This document shows positions 24,546-36,567 of a stretch of 64,000 nt of DNA, one piece after another. This DNA is from Megalonaias nervosa (Eukaryota > Mollusca > Bivalvia > Unionida > Unionidae): positions 1-64,000 of the forward strand of contig JAECUM010096251.1 of assembly GCA_016617855.1 (NCBI GenBank). The letters run 5' to 3'. The notes beneath the pieces are model-generated. The model was not told where the DNA came from. It did not search any database and worked only from the letters and a program-made list of their open reading frames with translations. How positions within the stretch are numbered: the stretch's first letter is position 1; the number at the start of each line of letters is the position of its first letter. The position numbers and the translations under genes were made by a program.

Positions 24546-25259
24546 AGAGCAAAAGTTCATACAAAGAGACGTCCACCATCTAGAATGGGAAGAGCAACAC
24601 TGAGTTCAGACGAAGGGGAAGACTCTTTCTTCTCTTCTATTACTGAAGAGCAGTTAAGTCCAGTAACTCTATCAGAAACACGGGTTCCATCATCACCAAC
24701 ACCCGACACATTGTCACCTAATCTTTGCTCTCCTCCCAAAAAAGACTTGTTTGGTAATGATGATTTGTTCAGTATTAGTCTTTCCAAACCACGCATTGCA
24801 ACTGTGATAGAGAAAAAAGATAGTCATAGTACAGAGGACAATATATTTGGATCTCCTTTCAAGAGTAAATCAAAACCCACAAGTACAATTAAGGATGATG
24901 ATATATTCAGTTCATCTCCAACTGCTAAAACAAGTGCACCTACATCAAAAAGTGCAACACCTGACAAGGAAGAGGATTTGTTTTCAGGCCCTTATCAAGG
25001 AAAAGAGAAGTCAAAAACAAAAGCAAACAGTGAAACCCTTGATGACGATTTATTCAGTGGTCCTGGTTGAAGTACATCTAAAATCCCCCCCCCCCCCATT
25101 AGTGACAGTTCGAAATCAACAGAGGAATTGGAAAAGGAAGAGAGACAGGAATCCTCTTCTGTTACTAAGGAAATTAGTGTCAAGGCCAGCTCTCCTGATC
25201 CTGGATTTGGGGATGATGATTTGCTTGCAAGTTCAAGTTTGCAGAAAAAGAAAGGCTTG
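24546..25259 (+). pseudogene. WASHC2: WASHC2/FAM21-like large exon, LFa motifs, one stop
   Basis: Starts at RAKVHTKRRPPSRMGR after a pyrimidine-rich AG at 24544-24545, in phase with the previous exon. The human protein has a KRRPxTR block at the same place. Then come repeated acidic-hydrophobic LFa motifs of the kind that bind retromer VPS35: KDLFGNDDLF, DNIFG, DDDIFS, EEDLFSGP, DDDLFSGP, FGDDDLLAS. An in-frame TGA at 25068-25070 interrupts a frame that otherwise stays open to 25272. A run of 13 C follows (25085-25097) and codes for prolines in frame. The 3' splice boundary is uncertain; GT dinucleotides at 25233-25259 are candidates. Confidence 0.75.
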
Positions 25260-25274
25260 TATAAACAATCTTAA

Positions 25275-25920
25275 ATAAGATGATTTTCATAATTTGTCTA
25301 TTTGTAACCTTACAGAATAGTCAGGAAACCTGGAATGTTCATATAGTATAGGAAGTAATGAAGGACAGGTTCTGTGTCAGGATTGAATGTTGCAGACGTT
25401 AAAAGATGATGCTCAGTTTCTACTGTGGCATTTCTACTTGTATATACTCAAAACTGCATTCATGTTCTGTTCTGAGTCAGCAGAAAGAGTTTGGAGTGGC
25501 ATAAGAATACATCAAGATGATCAGGTCAAGACGTATTCATAAACCATATCAAACATGTTCTATCCCACAACTCAGATCAAAACATCAGTGCAGTTTTATA
25601 TTTATTACATAACCCCTCTTTAATCCTTTCTGAATACTTTCTTCAGTGCACTGCATGTAAATATTGTATGCATGAATGTCAATGACAGCACCTAAGTAAT
25701 AGAATAGGTGTATATGATATCAAATATGGATTGAATAGACATATCAAAGGACAGCTCAACTATGTAAAATTAAATTAAAATGTAACAAACATAGCAAACA
25801 GAATTGGACCAAATGAAATGTGGTGTATGACAGTAGATTGGGGTGTATGCTGTTAATTTTTAATCAAGAAGTATAAAACATGATCCACAGGCACATTAGC
25901 TCACCTATATATAAAGGCAG
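25275..25920. other. Intron, nothing recognised
   Basis: AT-rich, no coding motif. It precedes the ~80-bp minisatellite. Confidence 0.5.
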
Positions 25921-26400
25921 ATCATGGTCTAATGTTGTTCATTCTTACGATTTCCATAGATCAGTTGAGACCCAGGTCTGTTACCAAATGTGTACAATGA
26001 GATCACACTCTAATGCTGTTCATTCTTTTGGATTTCCAGAGATCAGTTGAGACCCAGTTCTATCATCACATGCGTACACTGAGATCAATGTCTGATGCTG
26101 TTCATTTACATGGTTTACAGTGATCAGTTGAGACCCAAATCTGTTATCACATGTGTTGGGAGATTATGGTTTAAACTGCTCATTCTCATGATTTCAACTG
26201 AGCAGCTGAGACCCAGATCTGTCATTGTATATTTACTAGGAGATTATGGTCAAATGATGTTCATTGTCGTGATTTCCAGTGATTAGTTGAGACCAAGATC
26301 TGTCATCACATATGTTGAGGGATATTATTATCAAGAACTGTCCATTTTCATGATTTCCAATGATCAGTGCTGATCTGTTATTTGATTATACAATCAGGTG
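25921..26400 (+). repeat. ~80-bp minisatellite in intron
   Basis: Six units are marked by 'gatcagttgagacccag' or variants at 25959, 26041, 26122, 26200, 26281 and 26362. Spacings are 82, 81, 78, 81 and 81. Each unit also has a 'gttcattctcatgatttcca' block. Confidence 0.9.
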
Positions 26401-26750
26401 TGTGTGCTGATCACTGGTATTAATAGCTTCACCCTAAAACTAATATCCTGGTGTTTATTATCAACAGTGGGCCCATCTCATACCTGTACAAAGATTCTTA
26501 TGGTAAATACTTAGCCTCTACCTTAGTAGTAAAGCCAAGTCTTATCAATCTACTGCAAAACAATTTCTTACTGAGAAGAATAGAAGTAGGAACAATAAAT
26601 CTCAAAGTAAGACTAAAATCAAACACCAAAATGGTCACCCAGGAAGCAAACACCAAACTGAACACTGGGAAGCAAATACTACAGTGAACTCCATAAATAT
26701 TTTCCCACATTATGTTGATAATCATTGATGAGATAGAACTCAGAACTGAG

Positions 26751-27325
26751 AGGCAGTCAATAGCAGGAGTAGTAATTTCTTGCAGTGATTATCAAAGAGT
26801 CATTAAGTAGAATCAGTCATTGCATGTAGTAATTATGTAGGAGGCATTCAGTAGGATCAGTCATTGCTTGTGGTAATTACCTAAAATTATTTCAGTAGGA
26901 TCAGTCATTGCTTGCAGTAATTTTCTAAGTTATTCAGTAGGATCAGTCATTGCTTGTAGTAATTATCTAAGAGGCATTCAATAGGATCAGTCATTGCTTG
27001 TAGAAATTATGTAGGAGACATTCAGTAGGATTAGTCATTGCTTGCGGTAATTACCTAAAATTATTTCAGTAGGATCAGGCATTGCTTGTAGTAATTTTCA
27101 AAGTTATTCAGTAGGATCAGTCATTGCTTGTAGTAGTAATCTAAAATCAATTCAGTAGGACCAGTCATTGCTTGTAGTAATTATCTAAGAGTCATTCAGT
27201 AGGATCAGTAATTGTTTGTAATGATTGTCAAAGAGGTATTCAGTTGGATCAGACATTGTTTGTAGTAATTAAATATAATTAATTCAGTAGGATAAGTCAT
27301 TGCTTGTAGTGATTATCAGCTTTGT
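26751..27325 (+). repeat. ~45-bp minisatellite next to an exon
   Basis: About twelve units of the type 'ttcagtaggatcagtcattg' followed by 'cttgtagtaattatctaag'. The array ends within 10 bp of the splice acceptor of the exon at 27334, so it abuts the branch-point and acceptor region. Confidence 0.9.
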
Positions 27326-27333
27326 GTATACAG

Positions 27334-27425
27334 GTAAAGAACAACACAAGAAAATAGAGAAGGAAGATGACATATTTGGTGACATCAGTCTGAACAAGAA
27401 AGAATCAAAGAAGAAGGTGGATGAG
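27334..27425 (+). CDS. WASHC2: WASHC2/FAM21-like exon with LFa motif
   Basis: Bounded by an acceptor (tgtgtatacag) and a donor (GATGAG|gtaact). It is 92 nt: two leading bases, then 30 codons, ending in phase 0. It encodes KKIEKEDDIFGDISLNKKES, which contains one acidic DDIFG motif of the FAM21 type flanked by lysine-rich linkers. The leading phase needs one base from the previous exon. The last visible donor of the large exon does not give this cleanly, so a small exon or another donor may lie between. Confidence 0.6.
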
Positions 27426-27792
27426 GTAACTTAAATTTCCTAATCAGTTTATTTAACCAAGAAAGGAGAAAGACATGGTTATCTTTTTCATCAATTAAAT
27501 AAAGATGCATGGATAAAAAGAAATCCATTAGAGTTATTAAAGGGTAAGTTAATGAAACAAAAATATTGTCTCTTTATTGTGGGTCTGCATCTTCTTTCCT
27601 GAGATATACTGAGTGAAGTAAGTGGTATACTTCGTTTGGTAAGGTCAGTGTCATTTCTTGTGTGTTCACTTAGAGAAAATATAGAAAACCTATTGCAAAA
27701 TGTTATTGTTTGGCTTGCTAAGTCATTCTTACATGGACATTCAATTTGTTTCATAACTTTTACCAGAAATTAGAAGCCAGACTAAAGATCCT

Positions 27793-27868
27793 TTGCAGAA
27801 CTTTTTCTCCATTGTACGAATTTTTTTTCCATAGTAGGACCTTTTCTCCATTGTAGGACTTTTTCTCC
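27793..27868 (+). repeat. ~20-bp short tandem repeat
   Basis: Four imperfect copies of 'ttttctccattgtaggac' in tandem, within an intron. Confidence 0.8.
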
Positions 27869-30800
27869 TAATCATATTTTTATTAGAAAGGAAGCTCCAC
27901 TACCTCTTGAATCCAGAAAGCATACACATAGAACAAGTTTTTTTTTTTCGCATTTATATACCTTATAGACAAAGGGAAGAAACGTTTGCTCATTTCATCC
28001 CAGATCACCATTCGGCGGTTAGAGTTGTTAACTTTGCTTTTAGCTTTTCCTAGATATGATGAGCATTGTATCTTGTGCCACACAAAGGCCAATTAATAGC
28101 TTCAGGGTTTTCTATCATCAGAAGTCAGAATTGCTTTGAGTGTACATGATTTTTCTACATGTTGTAGTCCTATATCTTAGTTTGTTAGTTTTGTAAATTT
28201 TTGTGGACGTTTGTTCACACCTTATGTCAAAACAAAGTAGCATTGATGCCTTTAGTTGAATCTTTTTATTCATGCTGCCTGTTTCATTCTTTTTCAGGTG
28301 GCTTATATGAGCAATAGGCATTGATTATTCGCATATGTACACTCATTTAGGCTGTTATGTTTCTAATTTTGGGTCATTTTTGTCATTTCAGAAAGTGATA
28401 GACAATGGCAATGAAATGCATTAAATAAAGGACACTTTAATTCACATTGGGACCACATCCCTTGCTTGTACAAGGTTTTCATTCAATTCATTATGCAGTG
28501 TTTGTGTCTCATGGTCAGAAGGAATACTGTCCACGGTACTGAGAAAATGTCTTATGAAAAAAGAGAGATGTGGCAAGTCCATAACCATTGAATGTGACAT
28601 GCTGTAACTGCATATTAAAAAATTGTTACTAGCCAGTATGGTTTGCCGCCCCACTTCTTAAATGTGATGACAATGACTAGTACATTTGGTCAGCTTGAGA
28701 TAGAAGAACAAGGGGTTGCAGAGTTGCTGGCCCTACATTCATCAGAAACATTGATGGTGTCATAGATGAAGCAACTAGTTCCAGAGATGATGAAACCATT
28801 GCCGGACGTGTTTGACTTTGTTCCTCTTCCTTGTTAAGCATCCCAGTGGGTGTAAGTCCTTCTGCATGACTGAGCTTGGCTTTAGGACCTATAGGTCTGG
28901 GTGCATACAGCATATTTCGGATTTTAAAATTCTGTTTTAACTTCTGTCTGGATGATACACTGCCATTGCAGCTGCATTGCCATTCCAGCTGCCTACTGTA
29001 CAAATGACCAGTCAATCAGCCAGGTTTAAGACTGTTTATGATTCCATTGTTTCTGCAGGCTGTACCACATACCAGCAAACTGAAAGATGGTATCTAGGGT
29101 TATACAGGATTCAGTTGGCTGATCTGCCAGTTATGCGATACATACAGCCCAGGTGGTTACAGGGCTGACCAACCAGTCAATAACCAGGCTATCCATCCAG
29201 CCGGTGCATCAGCAAACTTCCTGGCAATGCATTATAGCAAAATGAGCTATGGCACTTGCCCTGATATCAATACAACCATTGAGTCAGTCTTCTATGGCGT
29301 ACACATTAGAGGGATACCAGGCATTTCTTTTTTGAAAGTCAGCTACCAGTGTCATTTTCATCATGCTGATAAATTCTCACATTTTGACATTTGGCACTGA
29401 GCTTTCGTCCTTGGATAAGTACATTGCAGCAGTTGGTAAGAACAATCCACCATTTTATAAGGTACATAAGATTGTTTCATATACCACCAACAAGTTAGTG
29501 TGAAACATGGCTGTTTCTTTTCTCCTGCTAGATTTGGCATCTCTAGCGATGTTTCTACTGGCTGAAATCTTAGGTAGCAAAAGTCCATGTGAGTCCCTGG
29601 CTAGAATTGCAGATGATATTTAAAGGGCGCATGCTCCAAATGATGGCTAACACCAAGATGGCTTCCAAAAATCTGGATCCAGTAAGATGGCATACCGGTC
29701 TACACTAATGTGAGCTAAAACCATGCCATTTCTTGGATCTCTGGTCTGCACCCATCGGCTGTTTGATAGTAAAATAGAGGAGGTGCAGAAGCAAGTATCA
29801 CAAGAATTGCTACTCCGGCTTGCCTTGCTGCCTGCAGTGGCCTTCAGATCAAATTAGTCTCAACCACAATGGAGAGATGATCATTGGCAAAAGGACAAGA
29901 GGCCAAAAACTGCATAAAGGAAATATTTGTGACGTTTGTTCAACTTATGCTAGGCTCCTCAGTTCCAATGCCATTTTAATAGAGTCAATAACAAACAAGT
30001 TTTCACCCTTTCCAAAGTCTCTTTACAACTATCATGGACTTGCCACCTTGTCCACCTGTAAACAGCCTGCAGGGTTTCACCAAAGTCTTCATTTTCACAG
30101 CATGCGGATTTGTCTATTTCCAGAAAATGAATCGGTGAGTAAAGTTGTTTTGGAGGGGCTTCAGATTTCATTTATATAACCCCTTCCCTATTTGACTTCC
30201 TCTTCCATAATGGACGTTTCATTCAGTCATTCTAAGGCAGGAAATTTGCAGAGAGAGATCTGATATTTACTTGAAAAGTGAGTGATGGAGATAAAGATTT
30301 TCATCTAGTCTGTTTCAGATGCCAATGGGCAACAGAAATCTCATGCCAGTCACAGACCTTGAAAGGCTTAGTAAGTACATCGCCATGCTGAGTTTCAAAA
30401 TGGAGATGGCAAGTTCAACCAGTCAGTGTGTAATAACTGTTGAATATTGCAGTTAATTTAGACCTAATTGACATACGCTTTCGTGATGTTATCCAGATCC
30501 TGTCACATGATCGTTTGATTCAGATTCCAAAGAAATATATACCAGTTTTGTGCTCTCCCATTCAGTCTCAGCATCAGCACATAGGTGTTGTTCTCTTTTT
30601 GTTGACTTAATCAATAGTGACTGCAGCAATAGCAAGTGTATCCTGACCGAATGAAAGAAATGATCTTTGTCCCCCTTGAGTCGTTTAGTTATTTTTTTTA
30701 TTTGGAAAAGGTTGGGCCTTAGTCCGTCAAAGAGTAATTTGCCCCTTTGTTCTTGGAGTTTGTTACCAACCTCAGTTTTGCTTGCCATAGGCAAGTACAC

Positions 30801-31878
30801 ATGACATGGATTATTAATGTGGTAGATTCAGTTTCTAACAGGGAGTTGGTTTCTTCAACTCGTTCTGCTTAATGTAGCAGTGTATTTGATTCCTTTTGAC
30901 CAACTGTTCAAATGCCTCCAAGATCCAACCCAACTCACTGTTGCTGGTGTTCCTTCCATTTTTGGACAGGTTACTCATCCATGCCTTGTATAGAAAATGC
31001 TGAAGAGGAAAGAACATAATCCTTTAGTCATGAAGAGAATGTCATGAGTTAGAATGTCCTCTGCTTTCAAGATGGATGCTGAAAAGTGATGGATTTTCAA
31101 CAGAGATGCTGCCAGGGATTGTGAGTTGTGAATTGCGTAGAATTTATACAAAATTTATGTACTTAGCGAGCAGTTAATGACACAGTTAATGAGGTTTCAT
31201 AGCAGAAAACAGGTTGCCATCAGTGGGATGTCAAAAACAGTCATCCTTCCCCTGACATCTATGAATAAATCAAGAGAGGCAGTGATGCAGACCTGATCCA
31301 TGCTCGTGAACACTACCTGAAGAAAATGAAGATGTCCCTGACAATTCCAGGAAATGAGGATATAACCACCCAACCCATTGCATGCATGACCATCAGCTGT
31401 ACTGGTCTCATGCTAGAAGTGTGGTCTCTCTTCATGTAGGGAATACCATCATTTTTCCTCAATAGGTGACTATAGTAGAGATGAGAGCATAGCATTACCT
31501 CCTCAATTTATCGATTCACTTAATGTTAATGTGATTACAGAATGTATTGCAAACAATTTAGTAAACTGTCGTTCTCTGAGAATTCTTAACTATATTACTG
31601 TTAAACCCTCCAACACCTTCCCACAAAAGAAAGCATGATTGTTGATGTATTGCTTCAGTTAAATTGAGCACTGTGCAAGCTAGTAGTGGTCAGGAAAAGT
31701 GATTGGTAAAATAATCTTCCCTTTGTCTATATGCTATCCAGACAGGAAACTCTAAATGTTTTGTCAGTGACTGGATTTAAGAGGTAATGGAGCTTCTTTC
31801 CTTACATTTAAATATTGTGATTGGTAATTATTCTTGGAGAAAATAAAACTTAAAACTTTCACTTTTATAAATAACCAG
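27869..31878. other. Long intron-like stretch, no recognised gene
   Basis: Between two FAM21-like exons. Many frames of 60-119 codons are open on both strands at 28.4-31.5 kb and GC is slightly higher than in the flanks, suggesting a decayed mobile element. I could not identify it. A short + strand stretch near 30355-30410 faintly resembles a reverse-transcriptase segment, but its neighbours do not support this. Confidence 0.4.
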
Positions 31879-31920
31879 GAGGATGAGGATTTGTTTGGGA
31901 AGAGTGTCAAGACTTGCACT
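31879..31920 (+). CDS. WASHC2: WASHC2/FAM21-like exon start (EDEDLFG)
   Basis: After an acceptor (aaataaccag) the sequence reads EDEDLFGKSVK in the phase required by the donor of the 27334 exon. EDEDLFG is a typical FAM21 LFa motif. Downstream the frame stays open to 32091, but it enters a duplicated CTWDK segment and then a tandem repeat, so the true exon end is probably within the first ~50 bp. The 3' boundary is not determined. Confidence 0.5.
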
Positions 31921-32009
31921 TGGGACAAGCCCCACGTTCCTTCTGGCACTACTTCTTGCACTTGGGATAAGGCGTATCAGTTTTCGGATTTAAAGGATTT
32001 GAGTCGAAG

Positions 32010-32720
32010 TCACGAACTAAAAATAGAAAAGTGGCTTTCACACAGTGACTCTAGTTTTCATCTATCTGAGGCTATCAAACTTTGTGGATAGCTTGTATTT
32101 GGGGTCAGAAAGAACCCTATTGCTTTTGGGTTAAGAGGTACAAGGTCAGGGTTACTGACTCAGTAAAATAGGTTTCTGTACAGTGACTCACATTTTACAT
32201 AATCTACAGTAACCACACTTTGTATTTTCTTAATCAGTAGTTAAGGAAGCAACAAATCAATTTTTCAGCCAAAAAATTAAAGGTCAACGTCACTGACTAA
32301 TGGAATAAAAATGTGGTTTCTCCACAATAACATTAATTTTGCACTGCATATCAGCACGAAACATTGTGGATGGTTGTCAGATGAGATAAAAAGAACCCTA
32401 TAAATTTGGGGTCAAAGGGTGAAAGGTCAGTTTTGCTGTGACTGAAGAAAGAAAAGGTTTTTTTTTTGGGGGGGGGGTGCAAAATAAACTCAATTTTAGA
32501 CAATGTACCTTAACCAAAGTTTACGGATGACTTACATGCTTCATTAGAAAGAATACATTTGCGTTTGGGTTTAATGGCATGGTCACTGTGACTAAAAGAT
32601 GTATTTTGGCAAATTAACTTTTGTTGTATAGACCACATACTTTAACCAATGTTTGTGGAGAAGTACACTTTGGGTAATAAAGAAACTGCGGGTCTAAAAG
32701 GTACAGTCTCTAAGTCAGGC
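32010..32720 (+). repeat. Diverged ~150-bp tandem repeat
   Basis: About five degenerate units share the order 'ggtttctgcacaataactca', 'tttgcacaatgtaccttaac', 'tgtggatggcttgcat', 'agaaagaaccctattgattt', 'ggtcaaaggtcagg', 'cactgtgact'. Unit starts lie near 32034, 32172, 32313, 32455 and 32612. A T11G10 homopolymer junction lies in the fourth unit (32459-32479). Confidence 0.7.
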
Positions 32721-33605
32721 TAATGTACATGTCGCAAATTGCCACAGTAGTGCATAAATTAAGATAGCGGGGTCTCTTATATTGCTTGTCTTTAAAGTTA
32801 ATCCGTATTGCCTGGGGGTGAATAAGTTCTTGGCTATTAAATCAGCAAGTGAAAATTGTTTGCAGGATTCAATTGATAGTGTTCAAGGCTTGCGATGTTT
32901 GTTGCTTTTTTCCCCGATGTTACAGCGATTACATCCCAATCACCAAGCTGTCAACTATTCAAGTTGGTGTGACCAGGTTACACACTTTGTTTATGGAGTT
33001 AATCTTATTATGTCTTCTTTAAATCAAGTCACTGACTTTTGTCTCTGAGTAAATGATTCTGTTTCTGGATCCGAAAACTCTTATTATTTCATTGTTTGGT
33101 ATGCAATGCAAATGTATAGATTTTTCATATTTTCCCAAAGACCAGTAAAAACCATCTTTACAGTCGATATTACAACTGAGCACTAATAATGATAACACCT
33201 AGTACCTTAATAACAATGGAAGAACCTAAAACTAAAATGAGAGAAAGTTTAACACTGGAGAAAATAATTACTGTAACTGAAAGACATAAAAAAGAGCAGA
33301 CCATTCACAAAATAGCAGCATATATGTTGGTAAAGCAAATTTAGCGTATTATTAGGTAAAAAGAGTAAATCAGAAAAAAATTTCATATACTAATACATGT
33401 ACATGTGATCTTCATATGTAAATGTGATTGCATGTTTAATGATAGAATTATATCTTTATTGCTATATAATTTTGTTTTCAGATGAATGCAACCAATATTT
33501 TAGCAAGAACTGTTAATAAAGAATGGAATATATGTACAGTGACTGTGGACATATTTCTTTAAATTGTTCTGATACTGAACCTTGGAAATTGATCTTTTTG
33601 AACAA
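32721..33605. other. Non-coding stretch, no gene seen
   Basis: A frame of 88 codons at 32782-33048 is open but unrecognised. The remainder is AT-rich. Confidence 0.45.
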
Positions 33606-33682
33606 ACCTGTTATGAGAGACCGCCTATCTTGAGAGACCGCTTTTTGCTGCAGAAGGGGTGGTCTCTCATAACAGGTTTTAC
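33606..33682. repeat. Short foldback element
   Basis: 'aacctgttatgagagacc' near 33607 and its exact reverse complement near 33659-33676 form an 18-bp stem around a ~35-nt loop. A related sequence recurs at 35111-35200. This suggests a small MITE-like family. Confidence 0.7.
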
Positions 33683-33942
33683 TGTAAAACACAATGCAAG
33701 CATGTTACCTTACCTCTGACAACTGGCTTTGTGAGTCACCTTGTTTGCCAGTTTGTCCAATTTATTATCATTTACAGGCAATTAAACAAATGCCAATGTC
33801 TGATCAAACTTTAGTCTAGTCAAGTCATATATGATTCCAATTCCACTATCACCAACATCCATGATAATCTCAAAACAATTGAACCAACATCCAAGATAAC
33901 CTCAAAAGAATTGAACCTTGATACAAAAATTAATACCTAAGC

Positions 33943-34035
33943 ACAACACTGGTGATATATTAGCTCCACCCAGTTCATACTGATTTTACAGCACTGGTGA
34001 TATGTAAGCCCCACCCTGTTCATACTGATTTTACA
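33943..34035. repeat. Two-copy ~50-bp direct repeat
   Basis: 'cactggtgatat...ccaccc...gttcatactgattttaca' occurs twice in tandem with few differences. Confidence 0.8.
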
Positions 34036-35110
34036 AAGGTGTCATAGTATTGGCCAATAAGCTGTAAAACTGTAGTAATGTCAATCACTGGTGTATACAG
34101 TAAATTTGTATGGACAGATTCAGCAGGAAATTATGCCAGAGATGAATCAAGGGTAGTGAAGACTGTTAGTCTGACCGAAATTGACATTTGACATAAAAAT
34201 GCACAGTATGGAATTAGCATATATCAGGAATGAGTCACCTTTAAATTCCAAATGCCAAAACCCGAGGGTATGTGTCTGTTGAGAACCATGAAGATTTTAT
34301 TTTTAGCTTATTCCATTCATCAGAGAACTCTGAAGTTTTTTGTGTACTGAGGAGCGATTCTTATTCACTTTATACGTTTTCTTCTAAAACTTCTGTAGCT
34401 ATTGAAAAGGGGAAGTTATTCCAGTTTCTAATGGTTCTGGGTAAGTAACTGTACTTATTAGTGTCTATGCTGCATCAGATCTGAATATAAGAACTAGAAT
34501 TTTCTCTGGTCACTTGTGTTTTCTCTCTAACACACACAGGAAGTCTAAATGCAGTTCCACCATGAATAATTTTTATACAGTGTAACGAGTCTTCTTTTTA
34601 TTGTCTGGGTTGAAATTAACTGCTACTAGAATGTTTCCAGCATTTGAGCTACACATGTACTTCACAGTTCACAAATAATTGTGGAAAACAAATGAGTTGC
34701 TCTCCTCTGTATTTGATGAAGTTCATGTATTTGTAATTTTTAATGCAGGTCCCAAAGTGGAAATTACCATTCCAGATGTGGGCATGCTAACATAAGGTGT
34801 GCCATCTACTTAACATCTATTTTTACAGCTGACAATAGAGCATGTGAATAGGCATGACGTTTTATTTGCTTTGTTAGTTATATTTTGGATCTTTGGTATC
34901 CACTCAATGTTATGCCAAAGCTCAGCACCAATCTATGGATTGCTGATAACTGCAGTTAACATTTTGTGTCTTATGTTCTACGTAAAGCTGTGTGGTTGCC
35001 TCAATCATGCAACATGAAAACCATAACACCTGATGGCAATGAACTGCATAAGCAGTCACTCTAACAAGTCATTATCGTTATGTGGTTTAACACCATTTCT
35101 CAGCACAAGA
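34036..35110. other. Non-coding stretch, no gene seen
   Basis: AT-rich, no motif recognised on either strand. Confidence 0.45.
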
Positions 35111-35200
35111 TAAGCTATACAATAGAACCTGTCTCGAAAGTCCATCTCTTCTGCCAAACAATAATGGTTTCTCAAGACAGGTGGTCTCTCATAACAGGTC
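35111..35200. repeat. Second copy of the foldback family
   Basis: Contains 'ggtggtctctcataacaggt' at its right end, plus 'tctcaagacagg'. On the opposite strand it follows the left half of the 33606-33682 element ('acctgttatgagagacc', then a cct-tcttgaga block). The other arm is diverged. Confidence 0.6.
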
Positions 35201-35205
35201 ATAAC

Positions 35206-35334
35206 ACTACATAAGGAATATATCCATGCATCAAGAACGTGGTCTTCCAAGTGAGTGTTGTCAAAGGTTTGTTTCATCATCTGAGGGAAATGAGTGCATA
35301 TGCCTGCTACAGCTGTCTTAGATGAATCCTTCAA
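35206..35334 (-). other. Possible exon on the minus strand
   Basis: A strong acceptor (ggctttttattctttaag) is followed by 43 open codons, LKDSSKTAVAGICTHFPQMM onward, ending near LDAWIYSLCS with a weak GT donor. Composition looks like a real helical protein segment, but I do not recognise it. It would belong to a gene opposite to the FAM21-like gene. The wider frame (35056-35499) runs into the foldback repeat. Confidence 0.3.
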
Positions 35335-36240
35335 CTTAAAGAATAAAAAGCCAAACAACAAATAATTATTAATCACAACTGCTGAAGAGCCAGTACAGTA
35401 TCTTGTATAGGTATTAATTTGTATTGATTCCTTAACTGTTGTATCAATATGGGTATCGATATGGAGAAGTACTGATGCATCAATATATTGAAAATTCATT
35501 CAGCCGTTATTTAAGTACTGCTACAATGAATGCATAATTCGCAGCAATAAAATCAAAGAAGGTAGAAAAAACCTTATTTTTTTAATACAAATCTATGGTC
35601 AAATATTGGTGCTCAAAAAATCTGATTGTCCGACGCCAATTGCCCCTCTAACTTCATATTAGGGTCCATTCTATATTCTAAGAGAGATGACCATCGGGCT
35701 TGTAAAAAATAATAATCAAATTTGCCACATAAAACATTTTATCGCCCTGATGAAATGCGGAACTGTATTTCCAAGATGTTAACATAAGTACCATAACACG
35801 GAATAATCTGATTAAAATCAGGTCACCACTGTCATAAGTGAAGTGTAGATCTGATTTTAATCAAACTGTAAGATGGCATGTCACGTTAAAAAACGTAATT
35901 TGTACTCAGTTAATTCTGTATGCATACTGCAAACATATTGACATACATCAACTTGGTTCTGAAGGGTTCACTTAGAGAGTCCTGCAGAAGTCTGAACACC
36001 AGGTCCATCCAGTCTCTAGTGAGCATAGTGATGAACACTAATGATACTTGCATTACCTTCAAACCCCCTACTGAACCCTATTTGAATTGTAGTGTTGTGT
36101 GATAAATAACATTAAAAAAGAGGAACTTTTGAGCATATGGAAATTGGAGTCTGGGCTTGTAGAATTTCAGTCAGAGATTGTGATTTTTTTTAAGTCACTA
36201 GCCTTGGGCCTTTGTCTAAAACAATTTTTCTTTAAGCACA
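35335..36240. other. Non-coding stretch upstream of virus-like cluster B
   Basis: No gene is recognised. An imperfect palindrome near 35808-35865 is built from 'atctgattaaaatcag' and 'ctgattttaatca'. The left boundary of the viral element should lie here or in 36241-36560, but no terminal repeat or duplication can be named from this window. Confidence 0.4.
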
Positions 36241-36533
36241 GCAGCAGAGGGGGTGAACAGACTACTTTTCTGGCGTCCTTTATTTATAAAATGGAAGGTT
36301 CCTAGCGGGGCTGGGAATCTCAGGTCAGTTCTTTAAACCGCGCCCTCTAACCGATCATTGTATCCATTATGTTAGCTCAGCCTCGTTACACGACCGCCAC
36401 TCTAACTTAAAGTGATACCATCATTTTTAGCTCAATGCTGTTGCTCCACACTGTGACTTGTTTTCTCCGTTTTCTAGGACAACCATTTTTACACCCGTGC
36501 CGAGAAAAGTGGCCAGTTCACCCCCTCTGCTGC
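36241..36533. repeat. 30-bp inverted repeat around a 233-bp spacer
   Basis: Left arm 36241-36270 (gcagcagagggggtgaac + 12 nt) and right arm 36504-36533 pair over 30 bp with three mismatches, the outer 18 bp being perfect. The right arm ends 34 bp before the first start codon of virus-like cluster B. It could be a foldback element, or part of the element's terminal or promoter region. Confidence 0.75.
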
Positions 36534-36567
36534 TCAACATTTAACCAAATATAAAACACTATAAATA

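Noticed and set aside
26751..27325. CRISPR-like array of regularly spaced repeats
   Set aside because: The whole ~45-bp unit is repeated without unique spacers, and the context is eukaryotic.
30340..30420. Short similarity to a tyrosine-recombinase (DIRS-type) reverse transcriptase segment
   Set aside because: Only about 20 residues look alike, and neither the catalytic box nor neighbouring motifs can be found.
35056..35499. 147-codon minus frame taken as one gene
   Set aside because: Part of it crosses the foldback repeat and it contains a good internal splice acceptor, so at most the 35206-35334 part could be an exon.
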